A stretch of DNA of 21,882 nucleotides, from positions 1-21,882 of the IMG/VR virus record IMGVR_UViG_3300042894_006008. One strand, given 5' to 3'. The DNA comes from a virus. The notes beneath the pieces were generated by a model. That model searched no databases and was not told where the DNA came from. It worked only from the letters and a program-made list of their open reading frames with translations. Of the stretch, positions 1 to 7,855 are shown piece by piece. Each line of letters starts with the position of its first letter. The first letter of the stretch is position 1. A program made the position numbers and the translations under genes.

Positions 1-8
1 ACTGTTTG

Positions 9-28
9 AGAACTTCTAACGAAGTTCT
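9..28. repeat. Perfect 8-bp inverted repeat, TAAC loop
   Basis: AGAACTTC at 9-16 pairs exactly with GAAGTTCT at 21-28 across a four-base loop. It is not followed by a T-run on either strand, so it is not a canonical intrinsic terminator by itself. Confidence 0.7.
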
Positions 29-62
29 ATTGATTCGCTTTGCTCATCAATATTTTTTATTT
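29..62 (+). terminator. Possible rho-independent terminator (plus strand)
   Basis: ATTGAT (29-34) pairs with ATCAAT (46-51) across an 11-base loop and runs into a T-rich tract (51-62). The stem is short and A/T-rich, so it would be weak. It would end a plus-strand transcript entering from left of the window. The same bases can also form the alternative long stem 33-45/72-84. Confidence 0.3.
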
Positions 63-113
63 CTATTACAAGAGCGAAGCGATTTAAGCTATTATCTAGA
101 TTAACTGGTCATA

Positions 114-135
114 ATTCACCGTATGCACGGTGAAT
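114..135. repeat. Perfect 9-bp inverted repeat, ATGC loop
   Basis: ATTCACCGT (114-122) is the exact reverse complement of ACGGTGAAT (127-135), with a four-base loop. It is more G/C-rich than its surroundings and lies inside a possible outer stem (ACTGG 104-108 with CCAGT 160-164). No T-run follows. It could be an RNA stem or a dyad protein-binding site. Confidence 0.7.
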
Positions 136-428
136 ATGAAAGAGCATTATCTGAGTAGCCCAGTCATTTATTATAAAGAGATTGTAGTTTCCTACGCAGA
201 GGCGGTTGACCGGTACCCCTTACTCTAGCTTCACATATCAACGGAACCCTAGTGACCCAATAATAAATCCAAGTCCTATAAGCTGGGGTTGTATCTTTTT
301 CACATGGCCCCGACCATTTGTTGCCTTAAGTTAGCAATTGCCTTTGACGCCCAAGTCCAAATATGGTATTGCACATATCCTCAATGGGGTTGAGCCACAT
401 CGCCCAACACAGTGTCGTTGTTGTTGCC

Positions 429-857
429 TTACAGTTTGTCTATTATATGAGAGCCATGCACACGCACTTGTATGTGGCCGTTGTAATAATCTCGTGATTC
501 CAATACTCTTCTTGAAAATTGCTCTCTTGCTTCGATGTAACTACATTCGCTTTTAGAGTTGCAATAAAAAAGTATTTCTCTGGTGAAGTTTTCGGTGCCT
601 AGTTTTTCGATGTCTGAAGTTAATTCTGGGCTTGACCCATAGTACTCTCTCCAGTCTGAGTCGACCTTTGATCGTATCTTTTTCTTCTTTTTTGTGCCGT
701 TTTTTTGTTTTACAGTCTTGTATGTTGTTTTGCTAAATTTTGCTAATTTTTTGCCTATGTACTTGCGTCCTGAAAGATTATTTGTGATCAAGTAAACAAA
801 ACCAACACATTCTTCGGGCAGAGTCTCAACTGGGGTGTCTTGATGTAGCCATGTCAT
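429..857 (-). CDS. GIY-YIG-type (Seg-like) homing endonuclease, putative
   Basis: This 142-residue protein carries a variant GIY-YIG nuclease core. GFVY at 19-22 stands in for GIY, and YIG at 33-35 is intact. They are followed by a lysine-rich stretch (about 50-60), then W69..YYGSS at 72-76 and a conserved late Glu segment (about 103-112). This layout matches Seg-like free-standing homing endonucleases of T4-like phages, which nick or cut DNA and copy themselves into relatives. It is the last gene of the minus operon, 32 bases after the dehydrogenase stop, without overlap, unlike the coupled genes before it. That spacing fits an independently acquired gene. No strong ribosome binding site is seen. 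The changed GIY motif means activity should not be assumed. Confidence 0.7.
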   Translation of the reverse strand: MTWLHQDTPVETLPEECVGFVYLITNNLSGRKYIGKKLAKFSKTTYKTVKQKNGTKKKKKIRSKVDSDWREYYGSSPELTSDIEKLGTENFTREILFYCNSKSECSYIEAREQFSRRVLESRDYYNGHIQVRVHGSHIIDKL

Positions 858-889
858 GTGTTTTTGGTGGGTGTGTCCTTGCTTTATAG

Positions 890-1474
890 TTATGCCGTAT
901 AGTTGAAATTGATGTAAAAAGTTGCCTCTTCTACCACAGTATTTTTTTGCACTGAGATAGCGTATTTGATAAAGTTGCTGATGTCCAATAATTCAATGCC
1001 GTTGCCAGTCCATGTAGGTCTACTACGGCTTAATTCTGTGTCTAGTCGATCCAGGGTGATCAATGTAGTCTTAAACGGCACTAAATTTTGTTTAAATGCT
1101 TGTGTTCCCTGCCGGCTGGCATGCGATAATGCAGCCTTGCTGACACGATAAGTTTCAAACCTGGGCTCAGGAGCTGTGATAGTTTTTTCACCAACAGACC
1201 CTATATTGAAAATATGTCCAACTTTGTTGCTTGCTTTCCATGCATCGTACACTGCAAAATACATCTGTGATTGACCAAAGTTGGCCCAGGATTCTTGCGG
1301 AGGCCCATCAAACGCATTGTTGATAAAAACATCGTAGTCCAAACTCATGTTGGCAATGTCTTCTACATTTTTTGTAATATCAAAACCGTCGGCACGACTT
1401 GTGCTAACACCGGCAAATGTTTCAACTAAATGTAATCCTAGGCCTTTGTTGCCACCTGTTACTAATACTTTCAT
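890..1474 (-). CDS. Short-chain dehydrogenase/reductase (SDR)
   Basis: The 194-residue NAD(P)-dependent oxidoreductase has the classical SDR signs: TGGNKGLG at 6-13 (dinucleotide-binding glycine motif), NNA at 52-54, the catalytic Ser region at S93, and Y109-x3-K113 as the active-site pair. It is shorter than most classical SDRs (about 250), mainly through a short N-terminal half. An ATG eight codons further upstream (1498) is open, but the start at 1474 is chosen because a perfect AAGGAGG lies 9 bases upstream and because it gives an ATGA overlap with the radical SAM stop. Substrate is unknown. The neighbouring radical SAM and sulfotransferase-like genes suggest a role in making or modifying a sugar or other small group, but this is inference. 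Confidence 0.85.
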   Translation of the reverse strand: MKVLVTGGNKGLGLHLVETFAGVSTSRADGFDITKNVEDIANMSLDYDVFINNAFDGPPQESWANFGQSQMYFAVYDAWKASNKVGHIFNIGSVGEKTITAPEPRFETYRVSKAALSHASRQGTQAFKQNLVPFKTTLITLDRLDTELSRSRPTWTGNGIELLDISNFIKYAISVQKNTVVEEATFYINFNYTA

Positions 1475-2577
1475 CTGTTGGATCCTCCTTGATCCCAAAC
1501 TTTTTGCAGCCGACTACCACAAGTCATTGCGCACTCGAACAATCGATTGCTGTTGGTAAAACTATCTACTAGATCATTCCACATGGGATTGTCAAAAACT
1601 CTTTCTAGTGTACGGTGATGAATGTTTAAGTTTTCAAATCCGTATTTTGACAAAAAATCTCTCACCTGATTAGATCCATTGGGTTGTGCAAGAGCATGGG
1701 CTCCTGGCAAACTACCATCTCTAAATCTTGCATCGTACAAATTGTGATTGAAAAAGTTACACGGTAATACCAATCCTTCAGCATTGATGGCAACCTTACG
1801 GCCTTGTAACGCATCACACTTGATAGGAGTAGTTTCAAAATAGTCTTGAACTTTGCTATACTCTTGTTTGAGATTGGGCAAAAACATTATACTTTGATTT
1901 CTATATTCTATATTGTCTGGCGGCTCTAGCACATGATTGCTGCCAGCAATGGGCCACGCTTCTATTTCTTCTAGTTCAGTATGATTTAAAAATCTACCAG
2001 TCTTGCGAATCAACACATTGAAGAATTTCATCTCTTGGCCCAGTTGCTTTACAGTTTCTACTTGATGTTCATTGTGTTTAAACACAATAAAGTTCCACTG
2101 TGCTCTGCCTCCGGCATTGATAAACGCCTGCGCATTTTCAATGACCTTGCTGTATTTTACATTTTTACGATACAAATGTAAAGTGTCTTTGAGTCCATCG
2201 ATGCCAAAGTCAATTTGTCCGTACCCATTCATGATACGAGCAATTTCTGCCCAGTACTCTGGATCGTGAACACCACCATTGGTATGAAAATACAACCACA
2301 ATGTGGGATTCTTTGATCTAAAGTCTTTTAAAATTTCCAGGAAGTCAGGGTGCATGATGGGATCACCGTAACTGCCACAGAAAAATATTTGTCGTAGCCT
2401 CTGGCATAGATCAATAGTGAATGCTGTATCAATGACCTTGCGTGGCAGATGTGTTAATGGCATGTAAGGATTGATGCCTGCACCGAGCTTGTTTCGAGGA
2501 CACTGAGGGCATGCCGCATTGCAATAAGTGGTAATTTCAAGTTGGTACTCGTCAACTGTGTTAAAATCAAACTTCAT
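1471..2577 (-). CDS. Radical SAM protein with SPASM-like C-terminal cysteines
   Basis: The 368-residue enzyme has the radical SAM cluster motif CNAACPQC (C19, C23, C26 from the chosen start), which ligates a [4Fe-4S] cluster that cleaves S-adenosylmethionine. A following CGSYGDP segment corresponds to the SAM-binding GGE-type region. The C-terminal third has a Cys pair around 'VLPC' and another in 'ECAMTCG', resembling an auxiliary-cluster (SPASM/Twitch) domain. The upstream ATG at 2610 is possible but would overlap the previous gene by 44 bases. The start at 2577 begins directly before the conserved core and overlaps by 11. It ends with an ATGA overlap onto the SDR gene, suggesting a joint pathway. 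Substrate is unknown. It lacks features I would expect of QueE or of anaerobic ribonucleotide reductase activase. Confidence 0.85.
   Translation of the reverse strand: MKFDFNTVDEYQLEITTYCNAACPQCPRNKLGAGINPYMPLTHLPRKVIDTAFTIDLCQRLRQIFFCGSYGDPIMHPDFLEILKDFRSKNPTLWLYFHTNGGVHDPEYWAEIARIMNGYGQIDFGIDGLKDTLHLYRKNVKYSKVIENAQAFINAGGRAQWNFIVFKHNEHQVETVKQLGQEMKFFNVLIRKTGRFLNHTELEEIEAWPIAGSNHVLEPPDNIEYRNQSIMFLPNLKQEYSKVQDYFETTPIKCDALQGRKVAINAEGLVLPCNFFNHNLYDARFRDGSLPGAHALAQPNGSNQVRDFLSKYGFENLNIHHRTLERVFDNPMWNDLVDSFTNSNRLFECAMTCGSRLQKVWDQGGSNR
1484..1490 (-). promoter_or_regulatory. Strong Shine-Dalgarno of the SDR gene
   Basis: AAGGAGG on the minus strand lies nine bases before the ATG at 1474, inside the end of the radical SAM gene. 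It decides the SDR start over the upstream ATG at 1498. It is one of the strongest ribosome binding sites in the minus operon. Confidence 0.8.
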
Positions 2578-3325
2578 TTTGATCCAGCATTTGAAATTTG
2601 CGTCCAGCAAGAACTAACAAACAATATTTTTCAACCAGTGTAAGATCAGGGTGATCCATATTGTAATCTTGTGTCTTGACAAGATGTTGATACGCAGGTG
2701 TTGGCATGTACATAGTATTGAGCGTTAACCAATCTTGATAAAAACTTTTTAGTTTCTCGTCAAGTGATATATTCAACGAATCTAGTGCGTTCTTTAATTG
2801 ATCCCATCCAGATAACAATTGTTTCAATTGTATAATGCGCTTGGTGTTGTATGGATAAACAAAATCTTTAGCTAAACTGTAAATTGAGTACTGATATCGA
2901 ACATACGGATCAGTAATTTTAGCCACCAACGGATTAAAGTCAGACTGCATGGTTGTTGTTTTATTGATATTTGCAGTCACAGCAAAAGGTAACAACTCAT
3001 GATCAACTACAATGTCTACAATACAATCAGTGTAAAAATTCTGTTCGTAATAATGACTTTTAACCCACCAGATTTGGTCACTAGAAATTATCTGATCAAG
3101 TTCTTGTTTTAATAATTTTGGGTCAATCGATGCCCGGCAGTTAAAATCCATTGCAATATAATTTATTTGACTTGGTTGGTGCAACTGATCCAATAATATT
3201 TTGCCATGTGCTGACAATCCAGATTGAAATTTTGCATTTGTTTGTACTACTGCTGAGCTTGAAATTAATTTCAACAACATGTCTCCACCTGACCCGCCCT
3301 GCCATCTTAAAATATTTAAAGTCAT
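2567..3325 (-). CDS. F': P-loop, sulfotransferase-like protein of unknown role
   Basis: The 252-residue protein is the third gene of the second D-E-F set. Its N-terminus has a glycine-rich loop, GGSGGDML at 10-17, right after a short beta strand. This matches in place the AGTHGHFL loop of the F copy at 6396-7283. The C-terminal half contains a helix-rich 'L..LL..W..L..L..L' stretch followed by Y-x2-W, like the end of sulfotransferase-fold proteins. A PAPS-type 3'-phosphate motif is not obvious, so the reaction is unknown. It starts by ATGA overlap with E' and runs 11 bases into the radical SAM gene. Overall similarity to F is weak and rests mostly on position and the N-terminal loop. Confidence 0.55.
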   Translation of the reverse strand: MTLNILRWQGGSGGDMLLKLISSSAVVQTNAKFQSGLSAHGKILLDQLHQPSQINYIAMDFNCRASIDPKLLKQELDQIISSDQIWWVKSHYYEQNFYTDCIVDIVVDHELLPFAVTANINKTTTMQSDFNPLVAKITDPYVRYQYSIYSLAKDFVYPYNTKRIIQLKQLLSGWDQLKNALDSLNISLDEKLKSFYQDWLTLNTMYMPTPAYQHLVKTQDYNMDHPDLTLVEKYCLLVLAGRKFQMLDQNEV

Positions 3326-3852
3326 TGTGAAACCATCTGTATAATAAAACAGTTGTCTACTACTTCTGCCTGATATTGCTGTGCTACATCGTTTACAGAG
3401 TATTTCAAACGATTGAAGCTTACCCGCTCCTGAGGAATTGATAATACAATTTGTTTAGGACAATATTGTTGATAGGTGCTCATTTGTTCAACAATTACAT
3501 CCAATGATTTGTAATTGCAAAAAAATCCTGAATGCAATATCAATATGTTTGTTGCATGGATTCCATGCATGACTTTGTCAAATAGTTTTGTATTGTTAGG
3601 TTCGACAAAATAAGTTTGGCTATGCAATGAAATTGTGTTGCGGTCGAAAATTTTAGCTTCTAGATATACTGCGTCAAAGTTAAATCTCCAACTGCCACTG
3701 AATAACACTACCGTTTTGCCTGGCAGCAATTTTGATCTAATAGACTCTGTTACTCCTGTAGATATATCATATATTGATTTTTGAAATCTCTGTGTGACAA
3801 CTTCTGCAGTGTCAAGAATAGCACCGTCAGAGTATTTCTCTATGACTTTCAT
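3322..3852 (-). CDS. E': Rossmann-like hypothetical protein, paralogue of 7280-7855
   Basis: I do not recognise a named family for this 176-residue protein. GKTVVLFSGSW at 45-55 looks like the first strand and turn of a Rossmann-type (methyltransferase-like) fold. YCPKQIVL at 130-137 looks like a later strand. Both have counterparts in the 191-residue E protein (PTIILIDCCGW 41-51, YMPDTIVL 132-139) at nearly the same spacing, 75 and 81 residues. Between them, a 'ILHSGFF..Y' segment lines up with 'VVFDRSPLLKY'. The gene is joined by ATGA overlaps to D' before it and F' after it. A methyltransferase-like role is a guess, as the glycine-rich SAM motif is degenerate. Confidence 0.65.
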   Translation of the reverse strand: MKVIEKYSDGAILDTAEVVTQRFQKSIYDISTGVTESIRSKLLPGKTVVLFSGSWRFNFDAVYLEAKIFDRNTISLHSQTYFVEPNNTKLFDKVMHGIHATNILILHSGFFCNYKSLDVIVEQMSTYQQYCPKQIVLSIPQERVSFNRLKYSVNDVAQQYQAEVVDNCFIIQMVSQ

Positions 3853-4358
3853 TTTCTAAAATAAAATCTTGTTAACGGATGAACCCAATTAAACATTGTG
3901 CCTTCACCATCTAGATCAGGAAAATATTTTTCCGTCACTGCATTGACATTTTTGGTGACATAATCAAAAATGGCACAGTTATAGTCATCGGGTAAGTTTG
4001 TGGTAGACTGATGCCGTCTACACAAAAATTTGTTCACAGCCAAATACACAATGCCATTGGGGGAGAGATTGTGTTCAATCTCTGCATTGATATTGTTTAC
4101 CAATTGTTCAAAGTCGAACGGTTGATTTTCAATCCAGATAACAAGATCAACTGGGCCATAATCAACTTTGTTAACATGCTGAGAGAAAAAATCATCTCCG
4201 TGAATTATTGCATGCTGAATATGATTGTGTTTTATGTACTCAATCAACTCGTGATCTTGTTTTATAGCCACAGGTTCAGCATACCACCCAAGTTGGTATT
4301 CACGCCAGGCCAATGAATCAGGCAATGTCAACATCGGTGTTGTAACTGGTAAATCCAT
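3849..4358 (-). CDS. D': hypothetical protein, paralogue of 7824-8288
   Basis: The 169-residue protein is the first gene of the second D-E-F set. Three blocks match the D copy in order: VDLVIWI (70-76) with SNLILII, YLAVNKF (105-111) with YIGVNRY, and IFDYV (130-134) with IIDFV. Both then end in the C-terminal signature GxxFNxVxPLTxxYxxK (153-169 here). The 'DLV...SPNGIVYL' part resembles the second half of a class I methyltransferase, but no SAM-binding glycine loop is seen. The ATG at 4358 overlaps the end of gp46 by 41 bases. A weak AAGG lies upstream, and the alternative ATG at 4334 has no ribosome binding site. Function unknown. Confidence 0.7.
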   Translation of the reverse strand: MDLPVTTPMLTLPDSLAWREYQLGWYAEPVAIKQDHELIEYIKHNHIQHAIIHGDDFFSQHVNKVDYGPVDLVIWIENQPFDFEQLVNNINAEIEHNLSPNGIVYLAVNKFLCRRHQSTTNLPDDYNCAIFDYVTKNVNAVTEKYFPDLDGEGTMFNWVHPLTRFYFRK

Positions 4359-6399
4359 TTTCTTTGATTACCTTGAGAATATTTTCTACTCGACCAGCCA
4401 GTTCATCTTTGTGACTGACTAACCAAATACTCTTGTGTCTTTCTCTGCTCATCTTTTTCAACAATGCCAGACTATTTTCCACACCTTGTGTGTCCATACC
4501 GTTGTCAATCATTTCGTCAATGAACAGCACATTGATCGGATGGTATAAACTTTCCCAAACATCTCGGAATGCCCAGCTCATACTTAAAATTAATCGATTG
4601 CGTTCACCACGACTCAAATTGTCAAAGTCCAATTCACGACCCAGTTCTTCTATGCTCACAGTCAAATCGTTCTGGAACTTCACAGTATGTGGCAAGCCAA
4701 TACGATCTAGATAGTGTGTTAGACGTGCGTTCAGATAACTCAAGTTCTGATCAATGATCTTCTTGCGTACAAAACTGTCTTTGCTGGTCAGTAGCTTCAG
4801 CAAAAAGTCCTGATGTTCTTGCAATCGTGTAAGTTCATTGATGATGTTGTAGTCCACTTCTTGCAATGCTTGCTGTTGCATTTCGGTAATTTGTTCTGTG
4901 TACGGATCCTTCTCTTCGCCCTTGGCAGCAATCTGCGTCAGCAAAGTGTTGACACGACTGCGATGTTCAATAGCCAGTGATTCAGTGTCGTAATGAGTGG
5001 ACGGCTGTGGGCCAGGCTCTACTAGCGAGACTTCAACCAATTGTTCAGCATAAGGATCCGTTTCAGATTTTTTAGCATCAATCTTTTGTTGTATGTTGCC
5101 AAGCTCACTGGAGTGACGAATTGCTTCTGCTTCAGTCTTGTAGTGAGTGGTTGGTTGTACGCCTAGCTCGCCCAATGCTTGAAGTGCATCAGTATTTTCC
5201 ATCCACTGCCCATTGGTGGACAATGCTTGCAATGCCGCTTCTTGCAGTGCTTTTTCTTTGGTAGCCAGTACAGTTTCGTGACTGGCGTCGTGAAAGTCTT
5301 GACCACAAGCATAGCACTTGTGATTTTTTAATTCTTCAATCTCAGCCTTGAGTTTGACAATGACTTTTTGTTCTTTGGCTTCATCTGCAACACATCTAGC
5401 AATCAACTTTTCTAGATCTGCAATGTCCTTGATCTTTTGATTGAACAGCACTAGATCCTGATGCGCCTGTAGTTCGGCAGTGATATCTATGTGACTGAGT
5501 TTGGCATAGCTGGCTTCGAGCTCTTTGATGTCTTTGGCATGAGTTTGTCGCCATGCAGTTTGAAATGCCAACAGCCGATTGTACGCATCTGCTTGTTTTT
5601 TCTTTTCGGTCCAAACAGCTAGATCTTTGTGAGCCAACAGTTCAACTTCAATGTTGATTTTGGCTAGGTCTTCGTATTGTGCCACAAGGTATGCCAGGTC
5701 ACTGTCGTATTTCTTTTGCCATAGACCTTGTCTACGACGCAGACTTTCAATTTGCTCTTCGATTCGTTTGTTGGCTTCTTGCACAGCACGAACTCGAAAT
5801 TCTTCTTGTGTAATAGCGTCTTTGGTTTCTCTGTTGAGCTCTTTGATTCGATCAGCTCGTTCACTCAGTACAGTGATGCCCAGCAACTGTTCAATAATTG
5901 TTCTTTGTTCATTGGCCTTTAAACTAAGAAATGGCGGAGTGTAAGTGTTCAACGCAACAATGTGCTGAAACATGTCGTGGCTCATGCCAATCACCCGCTC
6001 GATAGCATCTTGTGTTTCTCTTGAATCGCCCTGCGCATCATCTTGTGCAACCTGGTGCTCGTCGTTGACATAGAATCGCAATACATTGGGTTTGCGACCT
6101 CTTTCAATCTTGTATGCTTGTCCGTTGACTTTGAAATCCAAACTGACCAGCATGTTTTTGCTGTTGGTCTTGTTTACCAGATTGTCTTTGCGTATGTTGC
6201 TCAATGCTTGTCCATACATGGCATAGCTCAGTGCATTGATAATGGTAGTCTTGCCTGTGCCATTTCTACTGCCATCGCCACCGAGATCTAAATTCTCGCC
6301 CAATACCAAAGTCAAATCCTGACGATCAAAGTCTACTGCCTGTGTGGCATTGCCCACGCTCATAAAGTTTTTTACTGTGAGATTGCGAATTTCTATCAT
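4318..6399 (-). CDS. 46: gp46 recombination endonuclease subunit (Rad50/SbcC-like ATPase)
   Basis: This 693-residue SMC-type ATPase is the partner of gp47. Together they resect double-strand ends for recombination-dependent replication. Visible parts are a split ABC ATPase at both ends with Walker A at about 43-52 (NGTGKTT), long coiled-coil arms, a zinc hook CYAC (C362, C365) at the middle, the ABC signature LSRGER at 595-600, and Walker B with D628-E629. It is longer than T4 gp46 (about 560), mostly in the coiled-coil arms. It starts by ATGA overlap with F and ends inside D'. Unlike T4, where only small genes separate 47 and 46, a full three-gene set lies between them here. All catalytic landmarks are intact. 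Confidence 0.97.
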   Translation of the reverse strand: MIEIRNLTVKNFMSVGNATQAVDFDRQDLTLVLGENLDLGGDGSRNGTGKTTIINALSYAMYGQALSNIRKDNLVNKTNSKNMLVSLDFKVNGQAYKIERGRKPNVLRFYVNDEHQVAQDDAQGDSRETQDAIERVIGMSHDMFQHIVALNTYTPPFLSLKANEQRTIIEQLLGITVLSERADRIKELNRETKDAITQEEFRVRAVQEANKRIEEQIESLRRRQGLWQKKYDSDLAYLVAQYEDLAKINIEVELLAHKDLAVWTEKKKQADAYNRLLAFQTAWRQTHAKDIKELEASYAKLSHIDITAELQAHQDLVLFNQKIKDIADLEKLIARCVADEAKEQKVIVKLKAEIEELKNHKCYACGQDFHDASHETVLATKEKALQEAALQALSTNGQWMENTDALQALGELGVQPTTHYKTEAEAIRHSSELGNIQQKIDAKKSETDPYAEQLVEVSLVEPGPQPSTHYDTESLAIEHRSRVNTLLTQIAAKGEEKDPYTEQITEMQQQALQEVDYNIINELTRLQEHQDFLLKLLTSKDSFVRKKIIDQNLSYLNARLTHYLDRIGLPHTVKFQNDLTVSIEELGRELDFDNLSRGERNRLILSMSWAFRDVWESLYHPINVLFIDEMIDNGMDTQGVENSLALLKKMSRERHKSIWLVSHKDELAGRVENILKVIKENGFTSYNTDVDIA

Positions 6400-7283
6400 A
6401 AATCTGGTGCCTGTTCTTTAATGTATTGTAACACAAATTGTGTTGAATTAAAATACTCATCCTGGTGAAATGGCATTTCTTTGTTGAAATATTTTTCTAA
6501 TTCAGCGTTGATATAACTTTCTTGTAGCAAAGTCAGTTTTGGTATTGGTGATATTACTTGCGAAATTATCTGATCTACAATTTGATCGCATTGTACTTTG
6601 TGTGTCAAGTAAGGTATAAACTCAATAAATTTTTTGTACATCTCGGCAAACTCGTTGCCAAAGTCAAAATTTAAATTTAAAAATTGTTCCAACCGTTTGA
6701 TGTTTTGAGTAAAATGTTCAAAGTCGTAAAACGAAGCAAGCTCAAATTCAAAAACATCACAATTGTCTGAATACTGCATTACCTGTTGCTTCTCCCAATA
6801 GCCATTGACGGCAGTGTCTCGAAACCCATATTTAAAAAATTCTCTCAGTACATATCTCGGGATGTTGCTGTTGATCTGATCAACTTGCAAAAATGGATAC
6901 GATGTCAATATGGTATCAAGACTATTTTTATAAAATTTGTTATTGAGTTTGTTATAGGTATCTATTTCCAATTGGTCATTGTTGAGTTGCATATCTCCAG
7001 CTCGTAACAGACTAACAGATGCCACATACAACAGATCTTCGGGCAAAAATTTTATAGCAATAACTTGATCGAATTTTTTTAATTTTTCTGGATACAGCTC
7101 GCTCCAATGCTCGGCATGAAACATTTTATTCTTGGTATATTCTTCTGTGGCATTGTGGCTGGTGCCCAGTGCAGTAAATGGAACAAAGTCAACTGATACC
7201 ACACTAAAAAACTTGTTTAGAATAACCTCAAGAAAATGGCCATGAGTTCCGGCTATAAAATCTATAGCGACTGCTCGGGTCAT
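6396..7283 (-). CDS. F: P-loop, sulfotransferase-like protein of unknown role
   Basis: The 295-residue protein is the third gene of the first D-E-F set. Its N-terminus has the strand-loop-helix IDFIAGTHGHFLEVILNKF (7-25), a nucleotide- or phosphate-binding-like loop, and similar openings are familiar from unnamed proteins of marine T4-like phages. A late segment with 'VFEFELASFYDFEHF...IKRLEQFLNLNF' resembles the acidic strand and helix near the end of sulfotransferase-fold proteins. It is coupled to E upstream and gp46 downstream by ATGA overlaps. The positional counterpart is F' at 2567-3325. Sulfotransferase activity is a fold-level guess. No substrate can be read from the sequence. Confidence 0.6.
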   Translation of the reverse strand: MTRAVAIDFIAGTHGHFLEVILNKFFSVVSVDFVPFTALGTSHNATEEYTKNKMFHAEHWSELYPEKLKKFDQVIAIKFLPEDLLYVASVSLLRAGDMQLNNDQLEIDTYNKLNNKFYKNSLDTILTSYPFLQVDQINSNIPRYVLREFFKYGFRDTAVNGYWEKQQVMQYSDNCDVFEFELASFYDFEHFTQNIKRLEQFLNLNFDFGNEFAEMYKKFIEFIPYLTHKVQCDQIVDQIISQVISPIPKLTLLQESYINAELEKYFNKEMPFHQDEYFNSTQFVLQYIKEQAPDL

Positions 7284-7855
7284 AGTGTGTTGATTTTCTT
7301 TTGAAATCTAACTGAAAGATGCATCTTGTCAGTGTTGTAGTTGAATTGATTCACAATGTAATTGTCAATTGCAAGACTGGCAACGGTATAAAATCTATCT
7401 ACCAATCTTGCGTCATCTATAAAGATCAATGATTGCTCTAACACAATGGTATCGGGCATGTACTTGTTGGAAATTTTATCTAGTATATTAGATATCTGTT
7501 GCAGTGTCAGATACTTTAGCAAGGGTGATCTATCAAACACCACTGCACACTTGGATGCTGTCAATGAAGGCCACCCAATTCGATTGTCAGCTTGATTGTC
7601 AATCAAACGATCAAAGTATGTTTGGTCTAGCTCAAAATCTTTGACTGTTTTAACTGTTTCAAAACCAATGATAGACTTTTGAGGAAACAGTTTTTTATAA
7701 TACCATCCGCAACAATCTATTAGAATAATTGTGGGTTGATCAATTGATTCAAGATCGACTAAGTCATTCTTGTCAGCAGACTGATGATGGTAGACTGTTT
7801 GAAAAAAATTAATTTTATTCTGATTAGTTACTTTGGTTTGTTGTTTTGTGTCCAT
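7280..7855 (-). CDS. E: Rossmann-like hypothetical protein, paralogue of 3322-3852
   Basis: This 191-residue protein belongs to no family I can name. PTIILIDCCGW at 41-51 followed by YYKKLFP looks like the first strand and loop of a Rossmann-type domain. Later blocks are an FDRS-PLLKYL segment (108-116), YMPDTIVL (132-139), and a D/R-rich helix with FIDDARLVDRF (145-155). The order and spacing of the first and third blocks match E'. The gene starts inside the end of D (32-base overlap) and stops in an ATGA overlap with F. Compared with E' it has about 15 extra residues, mainly a polar N-terminus. A methyltransferase-like role is possible but unsupported by a clean SAM motif. Confidence 0.65.
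   Translation of the reverse strand: MDTKQQTKVTNQNKINFFQTVYHHQSADKNDLVDLESIDQPTIILIDCCGWYYKKLFPQKSIIGFETVKTVKDFELDQTYFDRLIDNQADNRIGWPSLTASKCAVVFDRSPLLKYLTLQQISNILDKISNKYMPDTIVLEQSLIFIDDARLVDRFYTVASLAIDNYIVNQFNYNTDKMHLSVRFQKKINTL

Larger units (their letters stand above)
1..428. other. Non-coding stretch rich in inverted repeats
   Basis: No convincing coding frame was found on either strand. The stretch contains perfect hairpins at 9-28 and 114-135, an imperfect long stem (33-45 with 72-84, one mismatch and one G-U pair), a weak 5-bp closing stem (104-108 with 160-164) around the second hairpin, and a bulged helix (216-219 plus 227-231 pairing with 280-288). This could be a structured RNA, a terminator cluster downstream of the minus operon, or an intergenic repeat region. 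I could not fit a tRNA, tmRNA or group I intron core to it. Confidence 0.4.

Noticed and set aside
150-428. tRNA, tmRNA or group I intron core in the left non-coding region
   Set aside because: No T-arm consensus, acceptor stem pairing, tmRNA ends or P-Q-R-S intron elements could be matched convincingly. Only generic stems are seen.
338-556. Plus-strand 72-codon frame overlapping the endonuclease
   Set aside because: It overlaps the convincing GIY-YIG gene on the other strand, lacks a ribosome binding site, and has a Cys-rich composition unlike a real protein.
882-888. TATAAAG on the minus strand before the endonuclease gene as a late promoter
   Set aside because: Only six of eight late-consensus positions match and the sequence lies at an A/T-rich gene end. 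Chance is a sufficient explanation.
1475-1498. Upstream start for the SDR gene at 1498
   Set aside because: It would put eight non-conserved residues before the first strand and would translate through the strong AAGGAGG that serves the ATG at 1474.
5651-5944. Plus-strand Ser/Arg/Leu-rich frame opposite gp46
   Set aside because: It is antisense to the coiled-coil coding part of gp46 and its composition follows from that. No domain.
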